Source of the DNA: Paramesorhizobium salinisoli
GTDB lineage: Bacteria; Pseudomonadota; Alphaproteobacteria; Rhizobiales; Rhizobiaceae
Assembly: GCF_003335045.1 (NCBI RefSeq)
Contig: NZ_QOZG01000005.1
Span: forward strand, 372,001-436,000
DNA length: 64,000 nucleotides
Direction of reading: 5' to 3'
In this document: in pieces, positions 28,109-37,450 of the stretch
How positions within the stretch are numbered: the first letter of the stretch is position 1
Layout: each line of letters begins with the position of its first letter
Translations under genes and position numbers: made by a program
Notes under the pieces: model-generated
Told to the model about the DNA's origin: nothing
Seen by the model: the letters and a program-made list of their open reading frames with translations, nothing else
Databases searched by the model: none

Positions 28109-28738
28109 TTAGCCGCGAGCGGCTTTGATTGCGGCCGATACGGAAGCTTTGTCGACGCTTCCGCCGATGAGATGCTTGACGATCTCGGCTGCCGTATCCT
28201 CGGCTATCGTCCCGACATCGTTCATGGCCTTCGACTTGATGGCCGCGATCCGGGTTTCAGCTTCGGAGAGCTTCGCCTCAAGCGAAGCCTCTACAGTCGC
28301 GCGCTCGCGATCCGCCTTGGTCTTGGCCGCGTCACGGGCGTCCTGCGCGATGCCGCCGGCCTTGATGCGGGCCTGCGCCAATTCCTGCTCATAAGCAGCA
28401 ATGGCATTGTCGGCATCCTGCTTCATGCGGGCCGCCTGCTCGAGATCCTGCTCGATGCGATCCCGCCGGGTCTCGATCACGCTGCCGATGCGCGGCAGAA
28501 CCACACGCGACAGGAAGAGATAGAAAAGCCCGAAGGTGATCGCGAGCCACAAAAGCTGCGATGCATAATGGGTGGAATCGAACGGAGGAAACACGCCGGT
28601 GTGACCAGCGTCGTGCGGCACTCCCGTTTCGGTGTGCACGGCTTCAGCACCCCCGGCAGGGGCACCATGATCAACCGCCGGTGCTTCAGCCGGTTGAGAT
28701 TGGGTTTCGCTTTGGGCAAACGCCGCGGACACGAACAT
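28109..28738 (-). CDS. F0F1 ATP synthase subunit b' (b-prime)
   Basis: 209 residues. An Ala/Pro/Gly/His-rich N-terminus of about 50 residues is followed by one membrane helix ([21 protein letters not shown], about 62-82, here noted in two joined parts) and a coiled coil. It pairs with subunit b (27619-28098) in a heterodimeric stator. It is separated from atpE by a 261-bp structured gap, unlike the 10-bp spacing to atpF. Confidence 0.92.
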   Translation of the reverse strand: MFVSAAFAQSETQSQPAEAPAVDHGAPAGGAEAVHTETGVPHDAGHTGVFPPFDSTHYASQLLWLAITFGLFYLFLSRVVLPRIGSVIETRRDRIEQDLEQAARMKQDADNAIAAYEQELAQARIKAGGIAQDARDAAKTKADRERATVEASLEAKLSEAETRIAAIKSKAMNDVGTIAEDTAAEIVKHLIGGSVDKASVSAAIKAARG

Positions 28739-28847
28739 CCATCATCCCCTTGTTACTCAGATACCTGCCGCACGATCCCAAGGACCATGCACAGGCTCAA
28801 ACGTTAGAGCTTCATCATACATTCGCATGAGTTCTCTACAACATCGC

Positions 28848-28935
28848 CCGAAAAAATCGATCGAAAAATCGGAATCGATTTTCGGCGGCTACAGCACCGT
28901 TCCCACGGCGTCCATGTGGACGCATGACGCTGTAG
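28848..28935 (-). other. stem-loops in the atpE-b' intercistronic region
   Basis: Two further inverted repeats lie between atpE and b'. Bases 28848-28861 pair with 28874-28885 (CCGAAAAAATCGAT/ATCGATTTTCGG, two bulged A). CTACAGC (28889-28895) pairs with GCTGTAG (28929-28935) enclosing GCGTCC-ATGT-GGACGC (28908-28923). In the atp mRNA these would fold next to the terminator-like hairpin after atpE. They may protect or process the mRNA. Confidence 0.5.
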
Positions 28936-28939
28936 AAAA

Positions 28940-28981
28940 CCGGCCGCGGCACAGTGCCATAGGCACTTCCGGCGCGGCCGG
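28940..28981 (-). terminator. terminator/attenuator-like hairpin after atpE
   Basis: CCGGCCGCG (28940-28948) pairs with CGCGGCCGG (28973-28981), with an inner stem GTGCC-ATA-GGCAC (28954-28966). On the minus strand it starts 19 bases after the atpE stop and is followed by TTTTC. Partial termination here would give more atpE than b'/b message, matching the high copy number of subunit c. Confidence 0.55.
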
Positions 28982-28999
28982 CCAGTTCAGTCAGCCGTA

Positions 29000-29227
29000 T
29001 TAGACGGCGAACAGGAGCAGAAGCGCGATGAGCAGCGAGAAGATGCCCAGAGCTTCCGTCACGGCGAAACCGAACACCAGACGGCCGAACTGGCTGTCAG
29101 CGGCGGACGGGTTGCGCAGAGCGCCGGAGAGGTAGTTACCGAAGATATTGCCGAGGCCGAGGGCCGTACCGGCCATACCGAAACAGGCGAGACCGGCGCC
29201 GATGTACTTTGCTGCTTCCGCTTCCAT
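29000..29227 (-). CDS. atpE: F0F1 ATP synthase subunit c
   Basis: 75-residue hairpin of two membrane helices forming the proton-carrying c-ring. The polar loop RNP (38-40) and the proton-binding Glu58 in AVTEALGIF are present, with Gly-rich helix 1 ([15 protein letters not shown]). The gene lies between atpB and the structured gap before b'. Confidence 0.95.
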   Translation of the reverse strand: MEAEAAKYIGAGLACFGMAGTALGLGNIFGNYLSGALRNPSAADSQFGRLVFGFAVTEALGIFSLLIALLLLFAV

Positions 29228-29293
29228 GTTGAGCTCCTTCTGGATTGATAATTAAGTGCGGATTTCAGTTCTGGCGGAATCCGCCGGCGAAAC

Positions 29294-30043
29294 TCAGTGC
29301 CCGGGATGGACTGCATCATTGATGTACATGCAGGTGAGCACCGTGAAGACATAGGCCTGGAGAAAGGCGACGAGGAATTCCAGGGCAGTGATCGCGACCG
29401 TCATGATCAGCGGCAGGATTGCGCCGCCGATACCGGCTGCGCCAAGTGCGCTCAGCGACACGATGAAGCCCGCGAAGACCTTCAGCGTGATGTGGCCGGC
29501 CAGCATGTTGGCGAAAAGACGAACCGACAGGCTGATCGGACGCGAAAGGAAGGAAATGATCTCGATGATCACGACCAGCGGCACGATGACGGCCGGAACG
29601 CCGCTCGGCACGAAAAGCTTGAGAAAGCCGAAACCATGCTTCCAGAAACCATAGATGATCACGGTGCCGATCACGAGAACCGCGAGCGCGAAGGTGACGA
29701 TGATCTGGCTCGTTATCGTATAGAAGTACGGGAAGAGGCCGAGGAAATTGGCGACCAGCACGAACATGAACAGCGAGAAGACGAAGGGAAAGAATTTCAT
29801 TCCCTGTGATCCGGCCGAGTCTCGCAAGGCGGAAGCCACGAATTCATAGGCCATTTCCGAAACGGACTGGAGCCTTGTCGGAACGAGACCGCGGCTGGAC
29901 GACGTCAGGAAGAGGAAGCCCGAGGCCACCACGACCGTCATCACCATGAAGGCAGACACGTTCGTAAAGGACAGATCGACGCCGCCGACGTCGATAGGAA
30001 TCCATCTGGAAACCTGGAACTGATGGATCGGATCGTTAGCCAC
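29294..30043 (-). CDS. atpB: F0F1 ATP synthase subunit a
   Basis: 249-residue polytopic membrane protein forming the proton half-channels. The essential Arg is in [20 protein letters not shown] (helix 4 region), followed by a conserved C-terminal helix with [14 protein letters not shown]. The start is GTG at 30043 with GAGG upstream. Second gene of the F0 operon, after atpI. Confidence 0.95.
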   Translation of the reverse strand: MANDPIHQFQVSRWIPIDVGGVDLSFTNVSAFMVMTVVVASGFLFLTSSSRGLVPTRLQSVSEMAYEFVASALRDSAGSQGMKFFPFVFSLFMFVLVANFLGLFPYFYTITSQIIVTFALAVLVIGTVIIYGFWKHGFGFLKLFVPSGVPAVIVPLVVIIEIISFLSRPISLSVRLFANMLAGHITLKVFAGFIVSLSALGAAGIGGAILPLIMTVAITALEFLVAFLQAYVFTVLTCMYINDAVHPGH

Positions 30044-30099
30044 CTTAACCTCGTCTGTCGTTCCGTGCCCGAAGGCGTTTCAGTTTCCGGCGCTCGGGC

Positions 30100-30519
30100 C
30101 TAGTCTTTATTCTTTTCGTTCTTTTCATCCAGCGACCGCCCGGGCTGAATGCCGCCCGTTTGCGCGACACCGCCTGCCGAACGCAGAATGTTAAGCACGC
30201 CGGCCACGAAACCGAGGAGAAGGAAGATTACCAACCCCCACGGCGACGTACCGGCGAAATGGTCGATCAGCCATCCGAGCGCCGCTCCGACCAAAATGCC
30301 GGCGATGAACTCGCTCGACAATTTCATGGCCTGCGCGACACCGGCAGACGTTTCCGACCGTTCTCCCGAAGAGCCCGGCTTCTTCGTCGCGTCCTTCCTG
30401 GCCAGTTCGGCTGCAAGACGGCGGCGACGATCATCCAGATCCCCCGAAAAAGGGCCGGCGTCCGCACCTTGCGTTTTCGCGGCGCGATCCGGCTGATCGG
30501 GCTTCTTCCCGGTTGCCAT
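30100..30519 (-). CDS. atpI: AtpI-type ATP synthase assembly protein
   Basis: 139 residues. A charged N-terminal region (about 1-65) is followed by two membrane helices (GILVGAALGWLIDHF and LVIFLLLGFVAGVLNIL). This is the usual first gene of alphaproteobacterial F0 operons, implicated in c-ring assembly or Mg2+ handling. ATG at 30519 follows GGAGG; a longer start at 30546 is possible. No F1 genes are present here, as is normal where F0 and F1 operons are separate. Confidence 0.9.
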   Translation of the reverse strand: MATGKKPDQPDRAAKTQGADAGPFSGDLDDRRRRLAAELARKDATKKPGSSGERSETSAGVAQAMKLSSEFIAGILVGAALGWLIDHFAGTSPWGLVIFLLLGFVAGVLNILRSAGGVAQTGGIQPGRSLDEKNEKNKD

Positions 30520-30726
30520 GACGCCTCCTCGAGCGCGTTGGTGCAAGGCTTCGGCCCCGCTTCAAAGTCGCGCGCAACATATTGACAGCCCGCCTGCTAG
30601 TCAAGGCGAAGCAATCAACACTCATAAAGGATTTTTCCTTTTTGAAATCAATAATTTATCGGGAATTTAGGGCGAAAGTCTCCCGAATACCCCCCAATGG
30701 TGCGTTAATCCGGCGCAGACGACCGC

Positions 30727-31350
30727 CTAATCCCCCTGCTGGAGGGCTCTCGACATGGTCAGGCTCTCCCATCCCGCCATTGCGGATTCGGCGATTCCCA
30801 GAAGCGTTTCCCGTGAGGCGCCATCGCGCGCTTGAAACGACATGCCTTGCTGCACGGTCATATAGAAAGCGGCGACGGCCCGGCAATCGAGCCCCGCCGG
30901 CAATTCCCCCTCCTCCACGGCGTGCTCCAGCCTTTCGCGCAGGGCTTCCAGATTGCCCGCGCGATGTTCCTGCAACATGCGGCATGCAGGACTGTTGCTA
31001 TCATCCTCATGCAGAGCACCCAGGACGATCAGGCAGCCGCGCGGCTTTTCGCCAGAGGTGAAGGACATGGCGCTTTCCCGCAGCAGATGCGCCACCCCCG
31101 CTTTGGCGGTCGGAGATGCCGGTACGCCCGCCCACATGGCCGCGCCCCTGGACGCGTAGAGATCGACAGCCTCGCGGAACAGCGCTTCCTTGCAGCCGAA
31201 AGCGGCATAGAGGCTTGGCGAGTTGATGCCCATGGCCTTCGTCAGATCCGCCATCGACGCGCCGTCATACCCCTTCTCCTCGAAGACCTCCATGGCGCGC
31301 TCAAGCGCTGCATCCCGGTCAAACCCGCGAGGACGACCTCTCTCCGACAT
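30727..31350 (-). CDS. TetR/AcrR-family transcriptional regulator
   Basis: 207 residues. The N-terminal HTH reads GRPRGFDRDAALERAMEVF then GASMADLTKAMGINSPSLYAAFGCKEALF (in two halves, about 5-60). The C-terminal ligand/dimer domain has a conserved Cys (RGCLIVLGAL). It is divergent from the SDR gene at 31449, which is the probable target; the 98-bp gap would carry its operator. The effector is unknown. The start is MSERGRPRG at 31350, with seven further residues possible. Confidence 0.87.
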   Translation of the reverse strand: MSERGRPRGFDRDAALERAMEVFEEKGYDGASMADLTKAMGINSPSLYAAFGCKEALFREAVDLYASRGAAMWAGVPASPTAKAGVAHLLRESAMSFTSGEKPRGCLIVLGALHEDDSNSPACRMLQEHRAGNLEALRERLEHAVEEGELPAGLDCRAVAAFYMTVQQGMSFQARDGASRETLLGIAESAMAGWESLTMSRALQQGD

Positions 31351-31448
31351 GACTGATCCTTTCTGTACCATTCAATACATAAATCGCTTGACGTCTTCGG
31401 GCAAGCCTGAAATGAATTCTGTATCGATCAACACAAAAAGGAATCGAC

Positions 31449-32189
31449 ATGACTGATCTGCGCGGAAAAGTGGCTTTGGTGACAGGCGGAAGCCGTGGAA
31501 TGGGAGCGGCAATCGCCCGAAGGCTTGCAGCGGACGGGGCTGATGTCGCGCTGACCTATGCGCGTTCGCCAGAAAAGGCGACGAGCGTCGTGGCGGATAT
31601 CGAGAAGGCTGGCCGGCGCGGCCGGGCGATCCAGGCAGACAACCGGGATTCCCAGGCCATCGAGGCAGCGGTCGCCACCACTGTGGCGGCGTTCGGCAGG
31701 ATCGACATCCTCGTCAACAATGCCGGCATCTTCTCGGCCGCCCCGATCGAGGAGGTCAGCCTGGAGGCTTATGACGAGATGATGGCGGTCAATACGCGTG
31801 CTGTTTTCGTGGCGATAAAAGCCGCAGTCCCGCATCTGACGGAGGGCGGGCGCATCATCACCATCGGCAGCAATCTTGCCGAGCGGGTGCCGTTTGCGGG
31901 CGTCAGCCTCTATGCCGCAAGCAAGGCGGCGCTGATCGGCCTGACGAAGGGCGTCGCGCGCGATCTCGGTCCAAAGGGAATTACGGTAAACCTCGTCCAC
32001 CCCGGCTCGACCGATACGGACATGAATCCCGCTCACTCGGATCACGCGGATGCGCAGCGCAGCCTGATGGCGATTCCGAGCTTTTCCACACCGCAGAATA
32101 TCGCCGGCCTCGTTGCGTGGCTTGCATCCGACGAGGCGCGGTTCGTCACCGGCTCCACTGTCACCATGGACAGCGGCACGAATGCCTGA
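31449..32189 (+). CDS. SDR-family oxidoreductase
   Basis: 246-residue classical short-chain dehydrogenase. NAD(P) motif TGGSRGMG (12-19), NNAG (90-93) and the catalytic set Ser141, Tyr155, Lys159 (SLYAASKAAL) are all present. It is 3-oxoacyl-ACP-reductase-like in sequence, but being alone and divergent from a TetR gene it is more likely an inducible carbonyl reductase than FabG. Confidence 0.87.
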   Translation: MTDLRGKVALVTGGSRGMGAAIARRLAADGADVALTYARSPEKATSVVADIEKAGRRGRAIQADNRDSQAIEAAVATTVAAFGRIDILVNNAGIFSAAPIEEVSLEAYDEMMAVNTRAVFVAIKAAVPHLTEGGRIITIGSNLAERVPFAGVSLYAASKAALIGLTKGVARDLGPKGITVNLVHPGSTDTDMNPAHSDHADAQRSLMAIPSFSTPQNIAGLVAWLASDEARFVTGSTVTMDSGTNA

Positions 32190-32219
32190 GACGTCTGGCG
32201 AATGGTGGCGTTCGGCCTA

Positions 32220-33467
32220 TCAGCTCCATCCGCCGCCATAGGTGCGATAGAAGATGTGCAATCCGATCTTCTTGACGCGCTCCATGGTGCTCGCCCAGCG
32301 CGGTTTGACATAGGTGGCGTGGTAATGCGTCGCCGAGCCCACCTCCGGCAGCCAGATCTGGCCGGCGGTGACGGCTTTCGCCACCTCCTGCGCAATCCGC
32401 CAATGCTCCTGCTCGGTCACGCGATGACGGATGCCGTCGCAGGCAAACGAGAACTGGCAACGATTGCGCCAGTCGTCGTTCTGGTAGACGACACCGCAGA
32501 TGGTCTTGGGATAGGCGGGATTGCGGACACGGTTGAGAATCACCTGCGCCACGGCCGCCTGTCCCTTGACCGGTTCGCCGCGCGCCTCGAAGTAGACGCC
32601 TTCAGCAAGGCATTTCTGCTCCTTGGCGGTGAACACCAGCGGCGGCAGCGGGGATGCCGCCCATGGATGGTCCCCGGGCTCGAGCGGCGGCGTGAAGCGG
32701 CCGCTGCTCTTTTCGGTGAGGATGCTTTCGAATGGCGACGTCCTGGCGTAATCCGGCTCAGCCGGCGCATAGCCGGTGGCCAGGATATCGGGATTGTCGT
32801 TGGTGACGAGATTGGCCAGAAGGGTGGGCACGGGGGGCGCAGCCTTCGGCGGTTCGACCTTATGGAAGGCAAGCGTGATATCGATTTCCTTGCCGCGTAT
32901 CTTCGATTTGGCGAAAGCCATCCGGACTTCAGGTTTCTCGACCGGGCGCAGCAGCATGCTGGAACGTTCGAGAAGCGTTCCGGCGTTGAAGGATTTCGGC
33001 GGCGCCTTGGGCAATACGGAAACGACGCGGCCGAGCTTTTCGGTACGATTGATGCGGTTTTCATCCGGGTTCGGATCGGCGATCCCCAGCTTCTTGCCGC
33101 GTTCGCCACCGCTGAAGGCGACCCGCCCGACGCCGGGCACGTCGACGCCGGCCGCCTTGATGCTGCTGGTCATAAGCGAGGTGTCTATGAAAGGCGTTTC
33201 GGCTTTGTGGATCGAGCCCGCGGGCGTCTGCAACATGAACGCTGCCCAGCGATGTCCGCCCACCTCGCCGGCCGAGATGAGGCTTGATATGTCCTGATAG
33301 GCAACAATTGTCGGATTGAAGAAATAGATCGCGGCGCCGATGATTGCGGTCGCTGCCAGACCATGTCCCCGAGGGTGGCGGGAGGAGCGCCCCTTGGGCG
33401 ACAGGATGGGTCGGACGAGCAAGGCCCGCAAAGACTCAAGACGCACGTGACACTCCACTCGAAACAC
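32220..33467 (-). CDS. SleB/CwlJ-type cell wall hydrolase
   Basis: 415 residues. One N-terminal membrane anchor (GLAATAIIGAAIYFF, about 36-50) precedes a ~230-residue low-conservation spacer and a C-terminal hydrolase domain starting near CLAEGVYFEARGEPVKGQAAV, with the catalytic Glu in YFEARGE. It would act on peptidoglycan in the periplasm. The start is uncertain: GTG at 33467 or GTG at 33446. It converges on the SDR gene. Confidence 0.85.
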   Translation of the reverse strand: MFRVECHVRLESLRALLVRPILSPKGRSSRHPRGHGLAATAIIGAAIYFFNPTIVAYQDISSLISAGEVGGHRWAAFMLQTPAGSIHKAETPFIDTSLMTSSIKAAGVDVPGVGRVAFSGGERGKKLGIADPNPDENRINRTEKLGRVVSVLPKAPPKSFNAGTLLERSSMLLRPVEKPEVRMAFAKSKIRGKEIDITLAFHKVEPPKAAPPVPTLLANLVTNDNPDILATGYAPAEPDYARTSPFESILTEKSSGRFTPPLEPGDHPWAASPLPPLVFTAKEQKCLAEGVYFEARGEPVKGQAAVAQVILNRVRNPAYPKTICGVVYQNDDWRNRCQFSFACDGIRHRVTEQEHWRIAQEVAKAVTAGQIWLPEVGSATHYHATYVKPRWASTMERVKKIGLHIFYRTYGGGWS

Positions 33468-33604
33468 GCTGACGAATGGGTACGAAAATGAAGCATTAAC
33501 CTTGATGGACGGTTAACGGGCGGGTGGACTGTGGAAACCGACCGTGGGTATTCTGTCTGTGAAGCTTGGAAAAACTGCCTGCCGCACTTGGGAAAGGAGG
33601 CCCT

Positions 33605-34006
33605 ATGATCGGCTATACGATGGTGGGAACGAACGATCTGGAGCGCTCGCTCGCCTTCTATGACCCGATCATGGAAGCGATGGGTCTCGATCCGTGCTGG
33701 CGGGATCATTTGTCGGCGTCATGGGGCAGGAAGGACGACGAAACCGTTCCCCGCTTCTTCACCGGTTATCCCTTTGACGGAAAAGCCGCGAATGTCGGAA
33801 ACGGCGTCATGACCGCCTTCCAGCTGGAGAATGCGACCATCATCGACCGGCTTTACGAACTGGCGATGAAGAATGGCGGCAGTGGCGAAGGCAGACCCGG
33901 CTTTCGTCCGCAATATGCCGAGGATTTTTACGCTGCCTATGTCCGCGATCCCGACGGCAACAAGCTTGCTTTCGTCTGCTATCACGCCAGAGCCGTTCCT
34001 GCATGA
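33605..34006 (+). CDS. VOC-family (glyoxalase/bleomycin-resistance fold) protein
   Basis: 133 residues covering one vicinal-oxygen-chelate domain: GTNDLERSLAFYDPIMEAMG at the N-terminus and YVRDPDGNKLAFVCYH at the C-terminus, with metal-type His/Glu positions only partly kept. Lyase, dioxygenase or binding function cannot be told. AAAGGAGG lies 4 bases before the ATG. Confidence 0.85.
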   Translation: MIGYTMVGTNDLERSLAFYDPIMEAMGLDPCWRDHLSASWGRKDDETVPRFFTGYPFDGKAANVGNGVMTAFQLENATIIDRLYELAMKNGGSGEGRPGFRPQYAEDFYAAYVRDPDGNKLAFVCYHARAVPA

Positions 34007-34064
34007 AATCGGGGCGACCTCATGCAGGTGGGCTTAAATGTCTGACCGTCGGTGGGATGGCAAT

Positions 34065-34202
34065 GTTCCGGAATGGATCATCGGATCAAGTCCGATGATG
34101 ACGATTGCAGGAATGTTTTCCGCCAATCGGCAACATCGAAGACGTGCGGCAAGCTCTCCAGTTGGTTATCCTCTGGCTTGACCCGAGGACCCATCCCGGA
34201 AC
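34065..34202. repeat. inverted-repeat element, 'ATC-CAAG' type
   Basis: The left arm 34065-34102 (containing GGATCATCGGATCAAGTCC) and right arm 34165-34202 are inverted copies of about 38 bases, roughly 70% identical. Each arm is itself a small palindrome around CAAG/CTTG. It lies between the VOC gene and the convergent der gene, with no coding content. It resembles the element at 39962-40125. Confidence 0.6.
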
Positions 34203-34277
34203 GGCCAAAATGAAAAACGGCTTCGCATTTTTCGGCATTAGGAACCCCTTCCGCCCATAGAGCCGAGGGGGATTCGT

Positions 34278-35735
34278 TTAGCGGCGCTTTTTCGCCCGTC
34301 CCGCAAAGGGATTGTCTGATGTCCGCAGCGACAGGCGGATCGGAACGCCGGGCATATGGAATGTCTCGCGCAGGCCATTGATGAGATAGCGTATATAGGA
34401 TTGCGGCATCGCATCGGGTCGGGAGCAGGAGACGATGAAGCCCGGCGGACGGGTCTTCACCTGCGTCATGTATTTGATCTTCAGCCGGCGGCCGGAGACT
34501 GCCGGAGGCGGATGATGAGCGAGGACGCCTTCCAGCCAGCGATTGAGCCTGCCGGTCGAAACGCGGGAGTTCCAGATTTCGTGGGTGAGCGTCACGGCAT
34601 CCATAAGCTTGTCGACGCCCTGCCCCATCTCGCCCGAGATCGTCACAGCGCGAAGGCCGCGCACCTGCGGCAGCAGGCGTTCGGTTTTCTCACGCAATTC
34701 GGCCAGAACCTCCTGGCGGTTCTCGATCAGATCCCATTTGTTGAAGGCGATGACAGGCGCGCGGCCTTCCCGGATGATCAGATCGACGATCTGCAGATCC
34801 TGCTTCTCGAACGGAATCGTAGCATCGAAGACGATGATGACGACTTCCGCAAAACGGATGGCGCGCAGCGCATCGGAAACCGACAGCTTTTCGAGCTTTT
34901 GCTGGATGCGCGACTTGCGGCGCAGACCTGCGGTATCGAACAGCTTGATGCGGCGACCCTTCCACTCCCAATCGACGGAAATCGAGTCGCGCGTGATGCC
35001 CGCTTCCGGTCCGGTCAGCAGGCGCTCCTCGCCGACCATCGTGTTGATCAGCGTCGATTTGCCGGCATTGGGACGCCCGACAATGGCGATCCGGAGCGGC
35101 TTGCTCGTATCATAGGCCGGAATGTCGTCGGCATCAGGGTCCTCGATGTCGTCGCCGATCAGCGTCGTCTCGGACGCGGAAAGGACGGGGCCGTCCTCGA
35201 CTTCCGCTTCTTCTTCCTCATCGGGGCCGAAAGCGCGCTCTTCACCGAGCACGGCGACGATCGCATCGCGCAGATCGGGAATGCCCTGGCCATGCTCCGC
35301 CGAAATGGGGCAAGGTTCGCCCAGACCCAGCCGATAGGCATCATACATGCCAGCTTCCGCGCCACGCGCCTCGGATTTATTGGCGACGAGGACGACGGGT
35401 TTGCCGGATTTGCGCACGAGGTCGCCGAAGGTGACGTCGGACGGCGTGATGCCTGCCTTGGCGTCGATCATGAAGAGAATCACGTCGGCTTCGGCGATCG
35501 CGATCTCGGTCTGGGCCCTCATGCGGCCTTCCAGCGTTTCGCTGCCAACCTCTTCGAGGCCGGCCGTATCGACGACGCTGAATCTCAGATCGTAAAGCTT
35601 GCCGTCATGCACGCGGCGGTCGCGCGTCACGCCGGGCGTGTCGTCGACGAGCGCCAGCTTCTGCCCGGCAAGACGATTGAAAAGCGTGGACTTGCCGACA
35701 TTCGGACGCCCGATAATGGCAAGGGTAAAACTCAT
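34278..35735 (-). CDS. der: ribosome biogenesis GTPase Der (EngA)
   Basis: Double-GTPase required for 50S subunit maturation. 485 residues: the first G domain has GRPNVGKS (8-15) and DTPGVTRDR, the second has GRPNAGKS (about 216-223) and DTAGLRRKS, then a C-terminal KH-like domain. An acidic linker ([10 protein letters not shown], about 170-180) joins the G domains. It is preceded 34 bp upstream by the YfgM-like gene. Confidence 0.96.
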   Translation of the reverse strand: MSFTLAIIGRPNVGKSTLFNRLAGQKLALVDDTPGVTRDRRVHDGKLYDLRFSVVDTAGLEEVGSETLEGRMRAQTEIAIAEADVILFMIDAKAGITPSDVTFGDLVRKSGKPVVLVANKSEARGAEAGMYDAYRLGLGEPCPISAEHGQGIPDLRDAIVAVLGEERAFGPDEEEEAEVEDGPVLSASETTLIGDDIEDPDADDIPAYDTSKPLRIAIVGRPNAGKSTLINTMVGEERLLTGPEAGITRDSISVDWEWKGRRIKLFDTAGLRRKSRIQQKLEKLSVSDALRAIRFAEVVIIVFDATIPFEKQDLQIVDLIIREGRAPVIAFNKWDLIENRQEVLAELREKTERLLPQVRGLRAVTISGEMGQGVDKLMDAVTLTHEIWNSRVSTGRLNRWLEGVLAHHPPPAVSGRRLKIKYMTQVKTRPPGFIVSCSRPDAMPQSYIRYLINGLRETFHMPGVPIRLSLRTSDNPFAGRAKKRR

Positions 35736-35769
35736 AGGTATTTGTATTCCTGTGTTCTTATTTTTAAGC

Positions 35770-36441
35770 TCAGCCTTGCGCCGCGGCGCCGGAACTGCGG
35801 ATCAGATCGAGCATGATGTTGGCACGCTGGCGGATATTCGGCGGCGCGCCCGCGTCGTCGGCGATCTGCTGATACAGGCGCATCGCGTCATCAGTGCGGC
35901 CGGCCTTCCAGGCGGCAAGCCCCAGCGCCTCGCGCGCCGAATGGCGCATCGGGTTGCCGTCCGACGAAATCGGCTCGACCCGCTTGGCGACATCGTCATA
36001 GCTGCCGGTGTCGACCAGTATGAAGGCAGCACGAAGCCGGGCCATGTCGCGAATGGCAGTATCCACGGACTTATCCGCGGCAACCGCGTCGAAGGCGGCC
36101 ACAGCCCCTGCAGGGTCGCCTTTCTGGAAGATCAACGATGCCGCACGCATGCGCGCCAGGTCTGGATAGGCGCCATAGCCGGTCTTTTCCAGATCGTTCA
36201 GTGCCGCAAGCGCCTCGTCATTCTTCCCCTGGTTCGCCAGGTTGAGAGCTGCAAGAAACTTGTCGCCCGATTGCGAAGCCTGGGATTCGCTCCAATATTG
36301 ATAGCCAACTGTCGCGGCGGTTCCCACGACGATGGCGACTGCCGCGCCGATCATCAGGGGCCCGAAACGCCGCCAGATGGCCATCGCCCTGTCGGAGCGG
36401 ATTTCCTCGTTTACTTCGCGGATGAAGCTGTCGTCTGTCAT
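35770..36441 (-). CDS. YfgM-like TPR membrane protein (DUF2133)
   Basis: 223 residues. A cytosolic N-terminus ([16 protein letters not shown]) and one membrane helix ([21 protein letters not shown], about 27-46, in two parts) precede a periplasmic TPR region. Such proteins work with the secretion and outer-membrane assembly machinery. In many bacteria the YfgM gene is followed by bamB and der; here der follows directly without bamB. The start at 36441 has GGCAGG upstream; 36459 is an alternative. Confidence 0.85.
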   Translation of the reverse strand: MTDDSFIREVNEEIRSDRAMAIWRRFGPLMIGAAVAIVVGTAATVGYQYWSESQASQSGDKFLAALNLANQGKNDEALAALNDLEKTGYGAYPDLARMRAASLIFQKGDPAGAVAAFDAVAADKSVDTAIRDMARLRAAFILVDTGSYDDVAKRVEPISSDGNPMRHSAREALGLAAWKAGRTDDAMRLYQQIADDAGAPPNIRQRANIMLDLIRSSGAAAQG

Positions 36442-36582
36442 GGACCTGCCGTCAATCATGATTTGTTCGCGTGTGCGCCGACCTTGTGCGCAAAACACGG
36501 GGGTTACGCGCTTTTAGTCGGAATTGGATATATATGTAAGGCCTGTTCTTCAAATTAGGCTGTATTGCGATTCAGGTGATGG

Positions 36583-36651
36583 CGGGCTGCAAATGACGGT
36601 TCCGATGAAGTGCGCTCCACTTCGGTCCTCGGAAACGCCATTTTCGCCTGC
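36583..36651. repeat. imperfect inverted repeat with central hairpin
   Basis: A central stem GAAGTG-CGCTC-CACTTC (36607-36623) is flanked by imperfectly complementary arms (GGTTCCGA/TCGGAAAC, and further AAATGACGG/CGCCATTTT). It shares GGAAA-CGCCATTT with the element before purD and may be a decayed relative. It is found between nnrU and the YfgM-like gene. Confidence 0.4.
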
Positions 36652-36673
36652 TGCCCCTGAAACTCGCTACATT

Positions 36674-37252
36674 CTAGGTCGGCGAGACGCCGATCAGCCA
36701 TTCGTGCAGCTTCCAGACGAACAGTATATAAATCGCCAGCCCGACGATAACCGCCAAGACATCGTTGACCACCGGCCCGGAGGCAATCACCGCTGCCCCT
36801 TCGGCGCGCTCACGGCGTTTGATTGCGATGCGGTCCCATACGGCCCAGGCGAGGACCGAGAGAAACAGGATGAGCGAGGCCAGATCGCCATTGGCCAGAA
36901 GATGCGCCAGGGCCCAGATCTTGACGCCAACCAGCATGGGATGGCGGATTTTCGGCTTCAGCCTACCCGCCGGCATCTCGGCCATGGCAAGGAAGATGAA
37001 GGAAAACATCATCAGCAACAGCGTGATATGCTTCATCCAGACCGGGGGCTCGTAAAGAAACGGCGCGGTCGGGCGCGCCAGCGAAAAGCCCCAGACGATC
37101 AGGACGAAGCCAATCGCCGCGACGAGCGAATAGAACCCTTTCCACTTCCCCCCTCCCCATTCGGCGATTTTGGCCTTGCGCCATTGCGGCGCGACGATCT
37201 GGACCGAATGGATGCCAAGGAAAATCAATAGACCCAGGATCATTACAAGCAT
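36674..37252 (-). CDS. NnrU family membrane protein
   Basis: 192 residues with about six membrane helices; HPMLVGVKIWALAHLLANGD (about 104-123) and WGFSLARP are typical of NnrU. The family was named for nitric-oxide respiration in denitrifiers, but its biochemical role is unclear; it is related to isoprenylcysteine methyltransferase-like membrane proteins. No denitrification genes lie nearby, so a general membrane function is as likely. Confidence 0.85.
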   Translation of the reverse strand: MLVMILGLLIFLGIHSVQIVAPQWRKAKIAEWGGGKWKGFYSLVAAIGFVLIVWGFSLARPTAPFLYEPPVWMKHITLLLMMFSFIFLAMAEMPAGRLKPKIRHPMLVGVKIWALAHLLANGDLASLILFLSVLAWAVWDRIAIKRRERAEGAAVIASGPVVNDVLAVIVGLAIYILFVWKLHEWLIGVSPT

Positions 37253-37450
37253 GGATGCCTCCCTTTTTCAGGCGACAGTATCCTTCGCGGGACGCAGTTC
37301 CAACTCAGTCTCCCTGCGGCTGATTGCAGCGTGTCCGACCTTCGCCACAATCGCTCCTTAGCCGGTGAAGGCATGTTGTTTTACCGCATTCATGCGGACG
37401 TCAGGTTGTTCTGCCTGCAAAACGCCCTCATTTGCGAGTTTTTCGAGATT

